A stretch of DNA of 64,000 bases from Schlesneria sp. (lineage in GTDB: Bacteria > Planctomycetota > Planctomycetia > Planctomycetales > Planctomycetaceae): contig JAQGHU010000106.1 of NCBI GenBank assembly GCA_028291515.1, positions 124,001-188,000 on the forward strand, written 5' to 3'. Shown here in pieces: positions 54,792 through 64,000 of the stretch. A model generated the notes under the pieces. The model was not told the DNA's origin. It did no database searches and saw nothing but the letters and a program-made list of their open reading frames with translations. Within the stretch, counting starts at the first letter, position 1, and each line of letters opens with the position of its first letter. The position numbers and the translations under genes are program-made.

Positions 54792-55967
54792 TCAATCTTC
54801 TTCGAACAGCAGGATGCTGGCCGTGAATCCGTGGATATAGTTCTTGCGGCCAACCGGTCCCAGTTCACCTTGGGCGAAGAACCCTGCCAGCGGCAATGGA
54901 CCAAGGAGTTCCTGAATGACACCCGCATCGTGGTTCGGTTCGGGAAACATCCGTGTTCCGCGCCCGTTGCAACTGAACAGCAATCCCCCGCGAGCCTTGG
55001 TTGCTTTCGCGGGCGGACAGCGTTCGAGCAGATGACGCAGATCTTCGTCCGCGGTGTCAGCGTCGCGAATATGAAACTGCACCGTCTGACCGACTCGCAT
55101 CAATCCACCCGTGGAAAGAGCCCCCGATGCCTTTTCGGCCCCATGCACATTCACGATCAGGAAGTCGCCTCGCTGAAACGTCTCCTGGTACTCGTTCATC
55201 ACGACGCCCAAGTGGACGCCGTTGTTGACGAGTTGCCTGTCTCGCTCGGGTAAATCGACATAGATCTTTTCCAGTCGCTCCAGCGGTGTGATCCCGCCCA
55301 GTTCGTGGATGATATTTCGTTCCGCCTTCGTGACGACAAAGGTCGTTCCAATCGGTCGGCAGCCTTGCGAGACGATCGTCTTGATCTGAGGCCCGCCTCG
55401 CACGACGACACCGATCATTCCGGTATCGATCATTTGATTGTAGAGGAATAGTCGGTTTTCATCGGGGCCTCCACCACTGGCCATGCCACCGACTACCGGG
55501 ATTCCGGGCAGTTCGCTGGCCAGCAATTGCAGCGCGGATTGTGGCGGTGATGAAAACGGTTCACCCAGCAGCATGACCACCCGAGTCTCGTCCAGATGTT
55601 CGCCCACATCGTCTGGCAGGCCCGAACAGAGCAGTCCGTCTGGTGTTTGTTCAAACGTCAGATGGAATGTCGTCAGCGTCGCGCCGGGCAAGACGGCACA
55701 CCAGACAGACAAGGCCGGAGCGTCCTCGCATTCGATTGCACCGCCGACGATGGATTCGCCTGTGCAACCCAGCAGTACCTTTGCCTTCAATGCCGACTGC
55801 AGGTGGTTGGCAATGAATTCAAATTCATTGGCGTGATGGTGAGACACAAAGACGCAGGCCAGGTCTGGAGTTTGATCTCCCAACGCTTCGGCAATCGCGC
55901 GACTGGTTTCTTCGATCGCGGATTTCAAAGATCGACTATTTGAAAGTACTGCGGCAAACGGCATCAA
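54792..55967 (-). CDS. FIST domain protein
   Basis: 391 aa. FIST_N (~15-195) with LACVFVSHHHANEFE, KVLLGCTGESIVG and PVVGGMASGGG, then FIST_C (~200-370). FIST domains are small-ligand sensors, sometimes found with chemoreceptors or kinases; here the protein is stand-alone with no output domain. Start at 55967 (MMPFAAVL). It lies between ribF and a thioredoxin-like gene on the same strand. Confidence 0.92.
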   Translation of the reverse strand: MMPFAAVLSNSRSLKSAIEETSRAIAEALGDQTPDLACVFVSHHHANEFEFIANHLQSALKAKVLLGCTGESIVGGAIECEDAPALSVWCAVLPGATLTTFHLTFEQTPDGLLCSGLPDDVGEHLDETRVVMLLGEPFSSPPQSALQLLASELPGIPVVGGMASGGGPDENRLFLYNQMIDTGMIGVVVRGGPQIKTIVSQGCRPIGTTFVVTKAERNIIHELGGITPLERLEKIYVDLPERDRQLVNNGVHLGVVMNEYQETFQRGDFLIVNVHGAEKASGALSTGGLMRVGQTVQFHIRDADTADEDLRHLLERCPPAKATKARGGLLFSCNGRGTRMFPEPNHDAGVIQELLGPLPLAGFFAQGELGPVGRKNYIHGFTASILLFEED

Positions 55968-56039
55968 GACTCCAATCCGTGGTTTTCAGTGAGACCGTAT
56001 CCGGATGATTGATTCGAAAACTGGCCCCGCGGGACATCC

Positions 56040-56636
56040 TTATTCGACGGCCGACTGGCCCGTGAAGTAGTCGGGCTCGCGACCGGAGACCCATTTGATA
56101 TTACAGCCAATGCTGGGCCGCTGCGTCGACAGCGGTGGCTGTTTGGCCAGCAGCGCTGTAATCGCGGCTCGCAAGTCCTCGCCAGTGACAGGGCGACCGT
56201 TGCTGGGTCGGCTGGAATCGAATTGACCGCGATAAACCAGGGCCTGATCTTCGTCAAACAAATAGAAGTCCGGGGTACAGGCGGCTTTGTAGGCCTTGGC
56301 CACCGATTGATCGGCGTCGTAGAGGTATGGGAAGGTATAGCCCGCACTGAGAAGTTCTTCGGCCATCTGTTTCGGTCCGTCGTCGGGATGTGTCGCAACA
56401 TCATTCGAACTGATGCCGACCACCGCCAGCCCCAGTTCCTGGCATTCGCGACCAAATTTGGCCAGTGCCGACCGAAGATGTTTCACGAACGGGCAGTGGT
56501 TGCACATAAAGATCACCACCAACCCTTTGGCCGACGCCAGATCGGCGAGCGAAACGGTCTTGCCGTCGACATTCGGCAAGGAAAATGCCGGGGCCGCTGT
56601 CCCCAGTGGCAGCATTGTGGACGCAGTCTTGACCAT
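56040..56636 (-). CDS. thioredoxin-family protein (AhpC/TSA-like)
   Basis: 198 aa. PLGTAAPAFSLPNVDGKTVS opens the redoxin domain, and the active site is CNHC (C45 and C48 in FMCNHCPFVKH), a variant of CxxC. Then VVGISSNDVATHPDD and the cis-Pro region ACTPDFYLFD. Such proteins are common in planctomycetes and probably reduce disulfides or peroxides; location may be periplasmic but no signal is clear. Start at 56636; ATG at residue 8 is possible. Confidence 0.9.
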   Translation of the reverse strand: MVKTASTMLPLGTAAPAFSLPNVDGKTVSLADLASAKGLVVIFMCNHCPFVKHLRSALAKFGRECQELGLAVVGISSNDVATHPDDGPKQMAEELLSAGYTFPYLYDADQSVAKAYKAACTPDFYLFDEDQALVYRGQFDSSRPSNGRPVTGEDLRAAITALLAKQPPLSTQRPSIGCNIKWVSGREPDYFTGQSAVE

Positions 56637-56917
56637 CGATCGTCGCTCCAGAAATTATTCGCATTTGGTTCGAGTCATCGTTGTCTTGTCGACGACCAGT
56701 AGAACGATTCATGCAGCAGTGTTCAAACGAGGTGATTCGCCAGAGAAAATTCCGCCGATCGGTCACATTGATTGATCCATCAATGAAGGAGTTCTTCATT
56801 TGAATCGGCGGCTTTGGGTTGAACTAGACCGCGGGAGCAGCGATCAGTCCGCGCGCTAACCCAGCGCGGCTTGCCTGAAGACCGTAATGAGGAAAAGCAC
56901 GGCGCTCGAAGGGCCGT

Positions 56918-58300
56918 CTACTTTGCCGTGGCGGGATTCGCCGGATCAAGCAGGATCTGGCTGGCAGCTTTTCCTGTCGCTCCCTTCAATTCGACACCCA
57001 GCAGTCGCGCGATCGTTGGTGCGACATCAATGTTCTCGATCTTGTCCATCGTCACGCCCGGTTGAATGCCGACTCCGGCGGCGATGAACGTGGCGTTCAT
57101 TTTCGGGTTCGTTGACAGAAAGCCATGCGTTCCCAAAGTTGTTTCGCTGATCGTCACAACGTCATCGCCAGCGGCGTTTGCGTTGATTCCGTATCCATCC
57201 TTGGCCACCAGGATCAAATCGGCCATTTGTGGGTAGTTCTTTGGATGCGGCAACCCATACTTCGCAAAATCATCGGGGGTCAGTATGGCAGCAATCCCTT
57301 CGTGATCGCGAAACAGATCGACGACTTTTTTCCGATCCTCTTCAATCTTGTCGGGAACCGTCAAATAGACCATTCCGATCCCTCCTTCGGGGACGACCTG
57401 GGCGCGAGCCGTCGCGATTTGTGTCCCTTCCACTGTCAGCATTCCTGCCTGCCGCAACGCCACATTCGGCTGCAACGTCTTGGGGATGGACATGAATCCG
57501 TGGTCCGATACGATCAAGATCGTCGTCTGATCTCGAATACCCGCCTCGTCGATCGCACTCACGACATCTTTGACAAGCGTGTCAGCGAACGCCACGGCGG
57601 TGTAACCGGCCGACGTTTGTGGTCCATAGCGATGATGCGTCGAATCGAGGTTGAGCGGATGGAACAGCACGAGGTTTGGTTTTCGCTGGCGAATCACGTG
57701 ACAGACGGCTTGTGTCCAAACGCGGTCTCGCACCGTTCCCGACAGCTTCGAGAAGTTCTGGATGTCGGCGTCAGAAACGATGCCCTCCGCCTTCATTTCG
57801 GCGATCAGGCGTGGGGTCGTGTGCTCGAACGACTCCGGAACGTCAGGGAAGTTATCGGCGATGGTGGAGGTGTTGCGAGTGCAAGGCCAGTTGATCGCTG
57901 CCGTCGTTAAGCCCTGTTCGTGCATGACTTCATAGATCGTCGGGGCATGCACAAGATCCGACTTATCTTTTCGCCCATTCACTTTGACTGGCAGGCCCAG
58001 GCCTGACCTTTCGAGGACGCCATTGAACAGGACTCCGTGGCCTTCCGGACGGACACCGGTTGTCAACGAAGTATGATTTGGCCAGGTCACCGACGGATTG
58101 GAGACCGTCATCCCCCGGGCACGGCTACCTTTCGCGGCTAGTCCTCGAATCGTCGGCATCGATGCATTCGGGTCATCGAACAGATAAGCCGGTAAGCCGT
58201 CGATACAGATCACAACGACGTGCCGATCCTTCGGCTCGACTGCGACTGCAGTGGACGCAAATAAAATACAGAGCGCACAACCAAGACCTGAATGCAACAT
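56918..58300 (-). CDS. secreted type I phosphodiesterase/alkaline-phosphatase-superfamily protein
   Basis: 460 aa with a signal peptide (LGCALCILFASTAVAVEPKD). The alkaline phosphatase superfamily core has metal ligand D34 in CIDGLP, nucleophile T72 in NPSVTWPNHTSL, and ILIVSDHGFMSIPK and THGFLSTNPKMNA further on. It hydrolyses phosphate esters outside the cytoplasm; substrate unknown (nucleotide pyrophosphatase/phosphodiesterase-like). Start 58300 has CGGGAG eight bases upstream; a start 24 codons earlier is less likely. Confidence 0.93.
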   Translation of the reverse strand: MLHSGLGCALCILFASTAVAVEPKDRHVVVICIDGLPAYLFDDPNASMPTIRGLAAKGSRARGMTVSNPSVTWPNHTSLTTGVRPEGHGVLFNGVLERSGLGLPVKVNGRKDKSDLVHAPTIYEVMHEQGLTTAAINWPCTRNTSTIADNFPDVPESFEHTTPRLIAEMKAEGIVSDADIQNFSKLSGTVRDRVWTQAVCHVIRQRKPNLVLFHPLNLDSTHHRYGPQTSAGYTAVAFADTLVKDVVSAIDEAGIRDQTTILIVSDHGFMSIPKTLQPNVALRQAGMLTVEGTQIATARAQVVPEGGIGMVYLTVPDKIEEDRKKVVDLFRDHEGIAAILTPDDFAKYGLPHPKNYPQMADLILVAKDGYGINANAAGDDVVTISETTLGTHGFLSTNPKMNATFIAAGVGIQPGVTMDKIENIDVAPTIARLLGVELKGATGKAASQILLDPANPATAK

Positions 58301-58406
58301 CAACGACTCCCGCTTTGGCGTACAGAGAATGATGGAAGTGATCATCTTTCCCGTAACGCAATTGTCAAGCAATCGAGAGTCATTCCGGCAGTCATCCCCG
58401 CGCAGT

Positions 58407-58434
58407 CGTCATTCCCGCGCAGGCGGGAATCCAG
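58407..58434 (+). repeat. single dRS3-like repeat
   Basis: Identical 28-bp unit to the arms at 5473 and 5581, with a partial unit (GTCATCCCCGCGCAG) immediately before it at 58391. Confidence 0.85.
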
Positions 58435-58615
58435 TAACTGTAGGACGACCGATTTGGAGGGGCTTGTCGTTTAACCGCGTGGGCATCGCCCCGCGCGTGA
58501 TAGAGAGTCAGGTGAAGTTCTTCGATCGCCTCGTGGCGAACACTCTTCTCTCCACCGCATCTGCAGTGGCTCACGACAAATCAAATTGGCCCGTGGTCAT
58601 CTTTGTTGTTGAGCA

Positions 58616-59035
58616 CTAAGGCGTCAACTCAAATTTCGCGTCTTTCACGTCCGGTTTGATTTCCAGCTTCAGTGTCGATTCCGAGTTGTATTTGGCCGGG
58701 ATGAATTGTTCTTTCACGGCCACACGCTCACCTGGATTATCTTCTCGAAATTCACCGGGGACTTCACGCATGGACGTGATCTCGACAATCGTCATCCCGA
58801 CAGGTGCGTCGAGCTGAAACTTTCCATTGCTGATTTTGGCCCCAGCGGCATGCTTTCCATCGACACTGCGAACGGTCAGATCAGCTTCTTTCAATGGTTC
58901 CCCCGCATAGGAAACGGTTCCCGCAATGTGATACATGCGGGGTCCGGGTTTTCCGCCACCACCGCAGCCGACGATCCAGGGGACACCTACGGCAAATAAA
59001 AGAGATCGAGTGAGAACCTGACGAACTCCGGGCAT
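58616..59035 (-). CDS. small lipoprotein, transthyretin-like domain
   Basis: 139 aa with a signal peptide ending in a lipobox (PWIVGCGGGG), then a single beta-sandwich with IAGTVSYAGEPLKEADLTVR and NGKFQLDAPVGMTIVEI. Same type as the gene at 34073. It follows the DUF1559 gene at 59235-60146 on the same strand, 199 bp apart. Start 59035 (MPGVRQV) preferred. Confidence 0.8.
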   Translation of the reverse strand: MPGVRQVLTRSLLFAVGVPWIVGCGGGGKPGPRMYHIAGTVSYAGEPLKEADLTVRSVDGKHAAGAKISNGKFQLDAPVGMTIVEITSMREVPGEFREDNPGERVAVKEQFIPAKYNSESTLKLEIKPDVKDAKFELTP

Positions 59036-59234
59036 GATATCGCACCTGCACAAACTGAAGTTAACTGGAGGATCTTTGCGGTTGATGGGAGTTCACGTTT
59101 GGTTCAAATGCACACGATGTGTGTCATCCCAAACCCGCATCGAGAACTTACGAATCGGTGCCAATTGGGCACACTGTCCGCCGCAACCATGTGGCGAAAA
59201 ACGGTAGACAGTGCGATCGCCGACATCAATTCTC

Positions 59235-60146
59235 TCAGAAGTCGCCAACAACCTCGCCGCCATTGCGACTACCGAGAGAATTAAAAACGTTGACATCGAT
59301 GTTGTTAGAGATGAATCTCACGGCCCCGTCGGCCATCGTTGTGTGGACGCCACCCGTGTGATAACTGCGGGCCAAGATAAGCTGAGTCGTGTAAACACTC
59401 TTGCTTGTACACGGAGCATTCGGCCATGTGACGCTTTTGCATTGATAGACCATGTCGGAGACGCTTGAGTTCGGTGGATACTGCGTCGTGAAACCATAGC
59501 CGCCTCCTTCGCCGCCACCCCAGTAACCACCCCCTTCACCCCAACCGCCAGTGTTCGTCGCTCCGCGAATCATGACCTCGCTGGCCAGGATCGTATTGCT
59601 GCTGCCATCAACGCAACTCTTCAATCCGTTGCGGGAATTCGCTCCGAACAAGCCGCCGTTGTCGACGTTATAGTTCTGAGTCTTCCCCATGCACACCACA
59701 TAGTTGCCCTGAAAGCCGTCACCACCGGAACGAGTCCCGCCCGAGGCCCCTTTGGCGGGACTCGATGGATCTGAGGGGCATTGCAAGGCCGATAAGGTTT
59801 TGTCACGAACTGCTGGAGCCACGTCCATTACCCACACCGACATGTCGGCTTGATAATTATTGTACATTGGACCCTGCTCGATCATCGGCAGGATCTGTTG
59901 CATCCAGGTGTCACGCGTGTGGTAAGTTCCCACATTTAACACGCCATACGGAAAGGTGTTGCACTGGTCGTGATAGTTGTGCATGGCCAGTCCGATTTGT
60001 TTCAGATTGTTTTTGCATTGAGTCCGACGAGCAGCCTCGCGAGCCTGTTGGACTGCCGGCAACAACAATGCGATCAGCACTGCGATGATGGCAATCACCA
60101 CCAGTAGTTCAATCAACGTAAACCCGCGACGCGATGTTCGGCGCAT
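59235..60146 (-). CDS. DUF1559 prepilin-like protein
   Basis: 303 aa. [20 protein letters not shown] is the prepilin-like N-terminus, followed by [20 protein letters not shown] and a Gly-rich loop ([20 protein letters not shown], ~197-216) in the C-terminal domain, then [16 protein letters not shown]. The first ~55 residues are nearly identical to the gene at 34606; the rest diverges. It is followed by a small lipoprotein gene. Confidence 0.92.
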   Translation of the reverse strand: MRRTSRRGFTLIELLVVIAIIAVLIALLLPAVQQAREAARRTQCKNNLKQIGLAMHNYHDQCNTFPYGVLNVGTYHTRDTWMQQILPMIEQGPMYNNYQADMSVWVMDVAPAVRDKTLSALQCPSDPSSPAKGASGGTRSGGDGFQGNYVVCMGKTQNYNVDNGGLFGANSRNGLKSCVDGSSNTILASEVMIRGATNTGGWGEGGGYWGGGEGGGYGFTTQYPPNSSVSDMVYQCKSVTWPNAPCTSKSVYTTQLILARSYHTGGVHTTMADGAVRFISNNIDVNVFNSLGSRNGGEVVGDF

Positions 60147-61075
60147 GAGATGACCTCTGAATAAGGATGCCGCAGAAGGTTAAGAATGCTGCGGCTGACG
60201 AAAGGAGTCCGCGACTGGCCAAGACAGGATGTACAATCGTACTACTGGTCGCGAACCGGATCATCGTCTGCAAATGCAAGCTGCATGCCCTCATGGAGCG
60301 CGGGTCATAAAGTTGTGATGTGCGACGCATGGTTCTGCGGGAAATGGCGATCAACGATCTCGCCGTTGAATCGCTCAGTTCATTACTTTCTAAGGCCTTC
60401 TGAATGTAATGAATCAAGGCAAAATGTCTTGAGGTTCCAATATCCGAAGACGATGACATTGCGCGGGTCCATGGCCATTACTCGCGGTCAATGCCCATCA
60501 TTGAATCATCGCTGATGCGCGTGCGAGCGGAAACCAAACTCACCACATCCTGAAGAGTGAGGCAGGCCGCAATGATGATATCGTCGCGATATGATGTTTG
60601 GTGAAATACTTGCCATGGTAATTCACATGGATCGCGATCGTGACTCTATGACGAAGCGATCTGCATCGCGATATTTGTGGCTAACAATTGCTCACAAATA
60701 TGGGCCTCATGCGAGTGTCGCAGATCGAGACAACGACTTCGCAATCGAACGTCATACTGCGTGGCCTGAAGCACACTTCGCCAGTGCGTGATGTCAGGTG
60801 GCCGACCACAGGCAGCGCTCCACCATTATTCAGGGGCCGCGATTGCCTGTTGGCTCCGACTGCTCATCCAGTCACTCCCTCGCAGGTAGGATTCCAGCGA
60901 GTCGCAAGATGGTGCAATCACGACGAGTGATCTCTGCCAACGGACCTTTGAATGACTCGCCGACCTGGTTCAGTTCACAGACTGAATTGTCTGCGAATGC
61001 TCCGTCACGTTCCAGGACGTGAACTTGAGTAGGCTGCCGTCGAACAATTGGTCGGCGGCTTGCTGAAGGTCAGAA
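60147..61075. other. non-coding region upstream of the DUF1559 gene
   Basis: About 930 bp without a supported gene. The part near 60147-60250 should hold the promoter of the DUF1559 gene. A 15-bp palindrome ATATCGTCGCGATAT lies at 60578-60592; nothing else recognised. Confidence 0.5.
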
Positions 61076-61303
61076 TCAACCGACGGAAGTTGGTTGACGA
61101 TGCTTCTGATAGGCGGCTACAGGAGCACGCGATGGGCTGGCGAGGTCGGAGGCCGACACAATGATCTCTCGCCGATGAACGCCCACACTGCTGGGAGCGG
61201 TAATCCCTAGACGGACGCGACCGCCACGGACTTCCAGAACTTCCACCGTGACATCATCACCAAGTTGAATCGCTTCGCCAATTTTTCGTGTCAGAACCAA
61301 CAT
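61076..61303 (-). CDS. csrA: carbon storage regulator CsrA
   Basis: 75 aa with the CsrA core [38 protein letters not shown] and VHRREI, which forms the dimeric beta-barrel that binds GGA motifs in mRNA leaders. It has a ~15-residue C-terminal extension. AAGGAGG-like sequence lies just before the start on the minus strand. A sigma-54-like promoter is present upstream (61410-61426). Confidence 0.96.
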   Translation of the reverse strand: MLVLTRKIGEAIQLGDDVTVEVLEVRGGRVRLGITAPSSVGVHRREIIVSASDLASPSRAPVAAYQKHRQPTSVG

Positions 61304-61409
61304 TGCCGGCCTCCTTGCTTTCTAAGGTCAATTCCATTCCCTCGTTCATTACGTCCTTGTTTTGGCCAACTGCGGTTCCACGTCCGCCGATACAGCCACT
61401 AGCAACTTT

Positions 61410-61426
61410 AGCACAGAATGTGCCAA
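61410..61426 (-). promoter_or_regulatory. candidate sigma-54 (-24/-12) promoter of csrA
   Basis: On the minus strand TTGGCACATTCTGTGCT matches the consensus YTGGCACGNNNNTTGCW at the GG and GC dinucleotides with the right 12-bp phase; two positions differ. The predicted transcript would begin about 90 nt before the csrA start. The same stretch also fits TTGACT-N16-TAAAGT (sigma-70-like), and its inverted repeat could instead be an operator. Confidence 0.4.
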
Positions 61427-61643
61427 AGTCAAAAAAATCACAAAAATTGGCTAAAATACAACAGTTATACTTCCTATTCTTTGCAAGGCTCGCAGTTTGT
61501 CCGATGTGAGGACCACATGATCATCCAATTTGGCAGGCTTTCGACCACGAGGCTGCAAGCGAGTCGCTCAACTTAAAACGGACGCGCACGTGCGGTGTAT
61601 TACTTTACGTCATTTGCTTCGACCGATCATGAACCCCTCCATA

Positions 61644-61668
61644 CATTCCCGCGCAGGCGGGGATCCAG
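61644..61668 (+). repeat. diverged dRS3-like repeat
   Basis: CATTCCCGCGCAGGCGGGGATCCAG differs from the 58407 unit by one base in the core, and lies between csrA and the transglutaminase gene. Confidence 0.75.
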
Positions 61669-61788
61669 TTCATTGGGACCACCTCCCTGATCGTCGATCC
61701 AACTTACCTGCTTCAAGTGGAAGCGAACGATATACTTCACCCTGAATACGATCTCCTGATGGCCCGCCCTCATTGAGAAATCAGTGTC

Positions 61789-63276
61789 ATGCTTCTGCAA
61801 ACTTTCGAGCGACTGAACCGTCTGGTGTTGTGCTTCTGCTGTGTTGTCGGGTCCGTCTCTGCGGCCGAACCCAAACAGGAGAAGGAAGAAACCTGGCAGG
61901 TGATTTATCTGAGCGGCCAGCGCATTGGCTATAGCCACAACCTCATCGAATCAATCACGCAGCAAGGGAAAGAGGTTGTCCGTACTTCCAGCGTCTCGAA
62001 CATGACGATCAAACGTTTTGGCCAGTCATTGGTCATGAAGCAAACCGTCACCACTGACGAGACTCCGGATGGCGACATGCTGAAGTTCAACTATGAAATG
62101 GCCAACCCGCCAGCCGCCAGTACACTGACCACGGGAGTCATTGAAGGGGATCAGTTGAAGCTGCGGAGTACGGTCAACGGAAAAGTGAAAGAGACCACTC
62201 AGGCCTGGCGCAAAGACGTCAAGTCGCCCACCTTCCAGGATCGCGCCTTGCAAAAGTCACCACTGAAGCCCGGCGAAACGAGATCCTTCGAGGCCTTCAT
62301 GCCCGAGTTCAACAAAGTGGCGACGATCAAACTGAAAGCCACCGACTTCGAAGAGACAAAGCTACTCGATGGCAAGCCGTCCAAGTTGCTGAAAGTGGAT
62401 ATGACACAGTCCCTGATCCCGGGTCTGGTCGTGTCGGAATTCATCGACGCGAAAGGAACAGCACTCAAGGTCTCAACCAGCATGCTGGGTGCCGAAATGG
62501 TCACCTATCAAGTCTCGGAAGAAGAAGCATTGAAAGCGATTTCGGGCGCAGAGTTCGATCTGGCCGTCGGCACGCTGGTGAAAGTGAAACGGATCGCAGC
62601 CCCATTTACCCGAGCGAAAATCCGTTATCGCGTTACGAGCAAAGGGCAAAGCCCCGATACGGCACTGATCTCTGATGAGACACAGGCCGTCAAAAAGATT
62701 GGCGATGACGTGGCTGAAGTCACCGTCACCGCGATGCCCATCCCTGAGAAGGCCGCGATTCGCCCCGTGGAGAAAGAGTATCTGCAGTCGAGCCAGTTTG
62801 TCCAATCCGACGACGAGCGAGTCCAGGAGCATGCGAACAAGGCCGCCGGCGAGGCGAAAGATCCTGCAGTCATCGCCCGCCGGATGGAAAAATACGTCCA
62901 CGAGAAGCTGGCCAAGAAGAACTTCTCGACAGCGATGGCGTCTGCGGGCGAGGTTGCGAAATCGCTGGAAGGCGATTGCACCGAGCACTCCGTGTTACTC
63001 GCCGCCATGCTGCGTGCGAAAGGAGTCCCGTCACGAGTCGTTGTCGGCCTGGTCTATGTCGAGTCGCTGAGTGCCTTCGGCGGGCATATGTGGGTCGAAG
63101 CCAATCTGGATGGACATTGGATTCCCCTGGACGCCACGATGGGGCGCGAGCGAGTTGGGCCAAACTACCTCAAACTGGCAGAATCCAGCCTGGCAGACGA
63201 CGGTCCGAGCGCACTCAGCAGCTTCGCACCCTTGATGCTGGTCATCGGTCAATTGCAGATCGAAGTTCTCGAGTAA
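61789..63276 (+). CDS. secreted transglutaminase-like domain protein
   Basis: 495 aa with a signal peptide (LVLCFCCVVGSVSAA). A large N-terminal beta-rich region (~30-330) precedes the transglutaminase-like (papain-fold) core: C397 in GDCTEHSVLLAAM, H433 in GGHMWVEAN and D448 in PLDATMG form the triad. Such proteins can be proteases or amidases; substrate unknown. Start at 61789. Confidence 0.92.
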   Translation: MLLQTFERLNRLVLCFCCVVGSVSAAEPKQEKEETWQVIYLSGQRIGYSHNLIESITQQGKEVVRTSSVSNMTIKRFGQSLVMKQTVTTDETPDGDMLKFNYEMANPPAASTLTTGVIEGDQLKLRSTVNGKVKETTQAWRKDVKSPTFQDRALQKSPLKPGETRSFEAFMPEFNKVATIKLKATDFEETKLLDGKPSKLLKVDMTQSLIPGLVVSEFIDAKGTALKVSTSMLGAEMVTYQVSEEEALKAISGAEFDLAVGTLVKVKRIAAPFTRAKIRYRVTSKGQSPDTALISDETQAVKKIGDDVAEVTVTAMPIPEKAAIRPVEKEYLQSSQFVQSDDERVQEHANKAAGEAKDPAVIARRMEKYVHEKLAKKNFSTAMASAGEVAKSLEGDCTEHSVLLAAMLRAKGVPSRVVVGLVYVESLSAFGGHMWVEANLDGHWIPLDATMGRERVGPNYLKLAESSLADDGPSALSSFAPLMLVIGQLQIEVLE

Positions 63277-64000
63277 CGTCCACAATAGGAATGCTGCGAA
63301 TGGGGAAGCACGGCAGGACGAAACGCCGAGCTTCCTCTGTTCTTTCGTCACGCCACGGTTTCTTTTTCTGAGCGGGTGACATCAGTCTCCCCTCTTGCCC
63401 TTCTGAGCGGTGCGGCGTAAGCCCCCTGACCTCATTCCTGGTGTGAGCCCCGCTTTCCAGTCGAGTTCCCTCGCGCACAGTCATCTCATGGCGTGGTCCC
63501 TCGAACGCGCGGGGCGACGGATCGTGAGGATGAGGGTGATTGTATGTTTCCCCTGTGCATCATCCACGTTGTGTTTCTGCAACATCGCCTTCAACATTGT
63601 GAACACGGCGAAGCAGGCAGGATCCGTATCGCCGGATCTCAATTCGACACAACTGCCAAATAACAAAGCGTTTTCGGCGATTTGATCGATGAGGCGATTC
63701 TTTATCGCGATGTCAACAAACGTAAACGACGGTGACAACAATGCGCTAAGGATTGCGTGCGCGCCGGATGCCTCGAAACAGGTGAGCCACCAATCTCTGA
63801 ATGTATCTCGGTGAGCTCTAACTCGTTTTCCGATCGAGGTTCGAACGCGGTCGCGGACGGCCCGTCACGTGCCTCAAGACCGACAAGTCAGCGATCCGGC
63901 ACGCTCCCTGCGTTAGTGTCAGTCATCGACGGTTCGAGTGAACTGAAGACGACAACTGGCCAGTTCAATGAGTTGGGGGTGAATGACTCACCCAGACTTC
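63277..64000. other. non-coding end of the window
   Basis: No supported gene. A minus-strand open frame (63481-63741, 86 aa from a TTG; reads NRLIDQIAENALLFGSCVEL) has protein-like composition but no recognised family and no clear start. Otherwise nothing seen. Confidence 0.4.

Noticed and set aside
57125-57910. 261-codon plus-strand frame
   Set aside because: Antisense to the phosphodiesterase gene, with no conserved motif.
1-64000. tRNA, rRNA or other known structured RNA genes
   Set aside because: I found no cloverleaf with a T-loop GTTCRANNC pattern or rRNA signature by eye; a tRNAscan-SE and Rfam scan would settle this.

Overview
The window looks like chromosomal DNA of a planctomycete (Planctomycetaceae-type, Schlesneria/Planctomicrobium-like; genus not provable from sequence alone). 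The reasons are family-level hallmarks: two DUF1559 prepilin-like proteins, two giant secreted proteins combining a PVC-type dehydrogenase, HEAT repeats and a CxxCH heme domain, a TIGR03009-type secreted protein, a lone H4MPT-linked C1 pathway protein, many GTG/TTG starts, and gene order made of single genes rather than long operons.

Layout. 0.2-9.9 kb: housekeeping genes (purM, pyrF, def, fmt) mixed with small membrane and regulatory proteins. 9.9-12 kb: a decayed stretch full of short hairpin repeats. 12-17 kb: a three-gene cassette that resembles a restriction-modification or defence locus: an 1108-aa N6-adenine methyltransferase with an unusual NAPW catalytic motif, a putative PD-(D/E)XK nuclease, and a glycine-zipper membrane protein. 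17-19.2 kb: about 2 kb without a credible gene, packed with inverted repeats and a possible IS21-like end. 19.2-26.3 kb: a degenerate ABC half-transporter, a DtxR-type regulator, a COX3-like protein, a phosphohexomutase homologue without its catalytic serine, holA, and an MfnF-like protein. 26.4-40.1 kb: two giant PVC cytochromes, an AraC/PAS regulator and a four-gene probable operon (Gfo/Idh/MocA oxidoreductase, small lipoprotein, DUF1559 protein, ThuA-dehydrogenase-cytochrome) probably serving periplasmic carbohydrate catabolism. 40.1-45.4 kb: rpoD, citrate synthase, a secreted beta-helix protein and nrdR. 45.6-49.1 kb: two divergent MFS transporters. 49.1-64 kb: a glycosyltransferase, secreted proteins, ribF, a FIST protein, a thioredoxin-like protein, a type I phosphodiesterase, a second lipoprotein/DUF1559 pair, csrA and a transglutaminase.

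The strongest unexplained signal is in the non-coding DNA. A ~100-bp element occurs three times (2231, 7777, 25145), each time in the same orientation and at or within 10 nt of a stop codon; its stems are kept while loops vary. Several other families of fold-back repeats (5473, 18722, 18866, 43724, 54660) and box-hairpin-box elements (9803, 11295, 18485) are spread between genes. No tRNA, rRNA or CRISPR array was seen, and no intact transposase.
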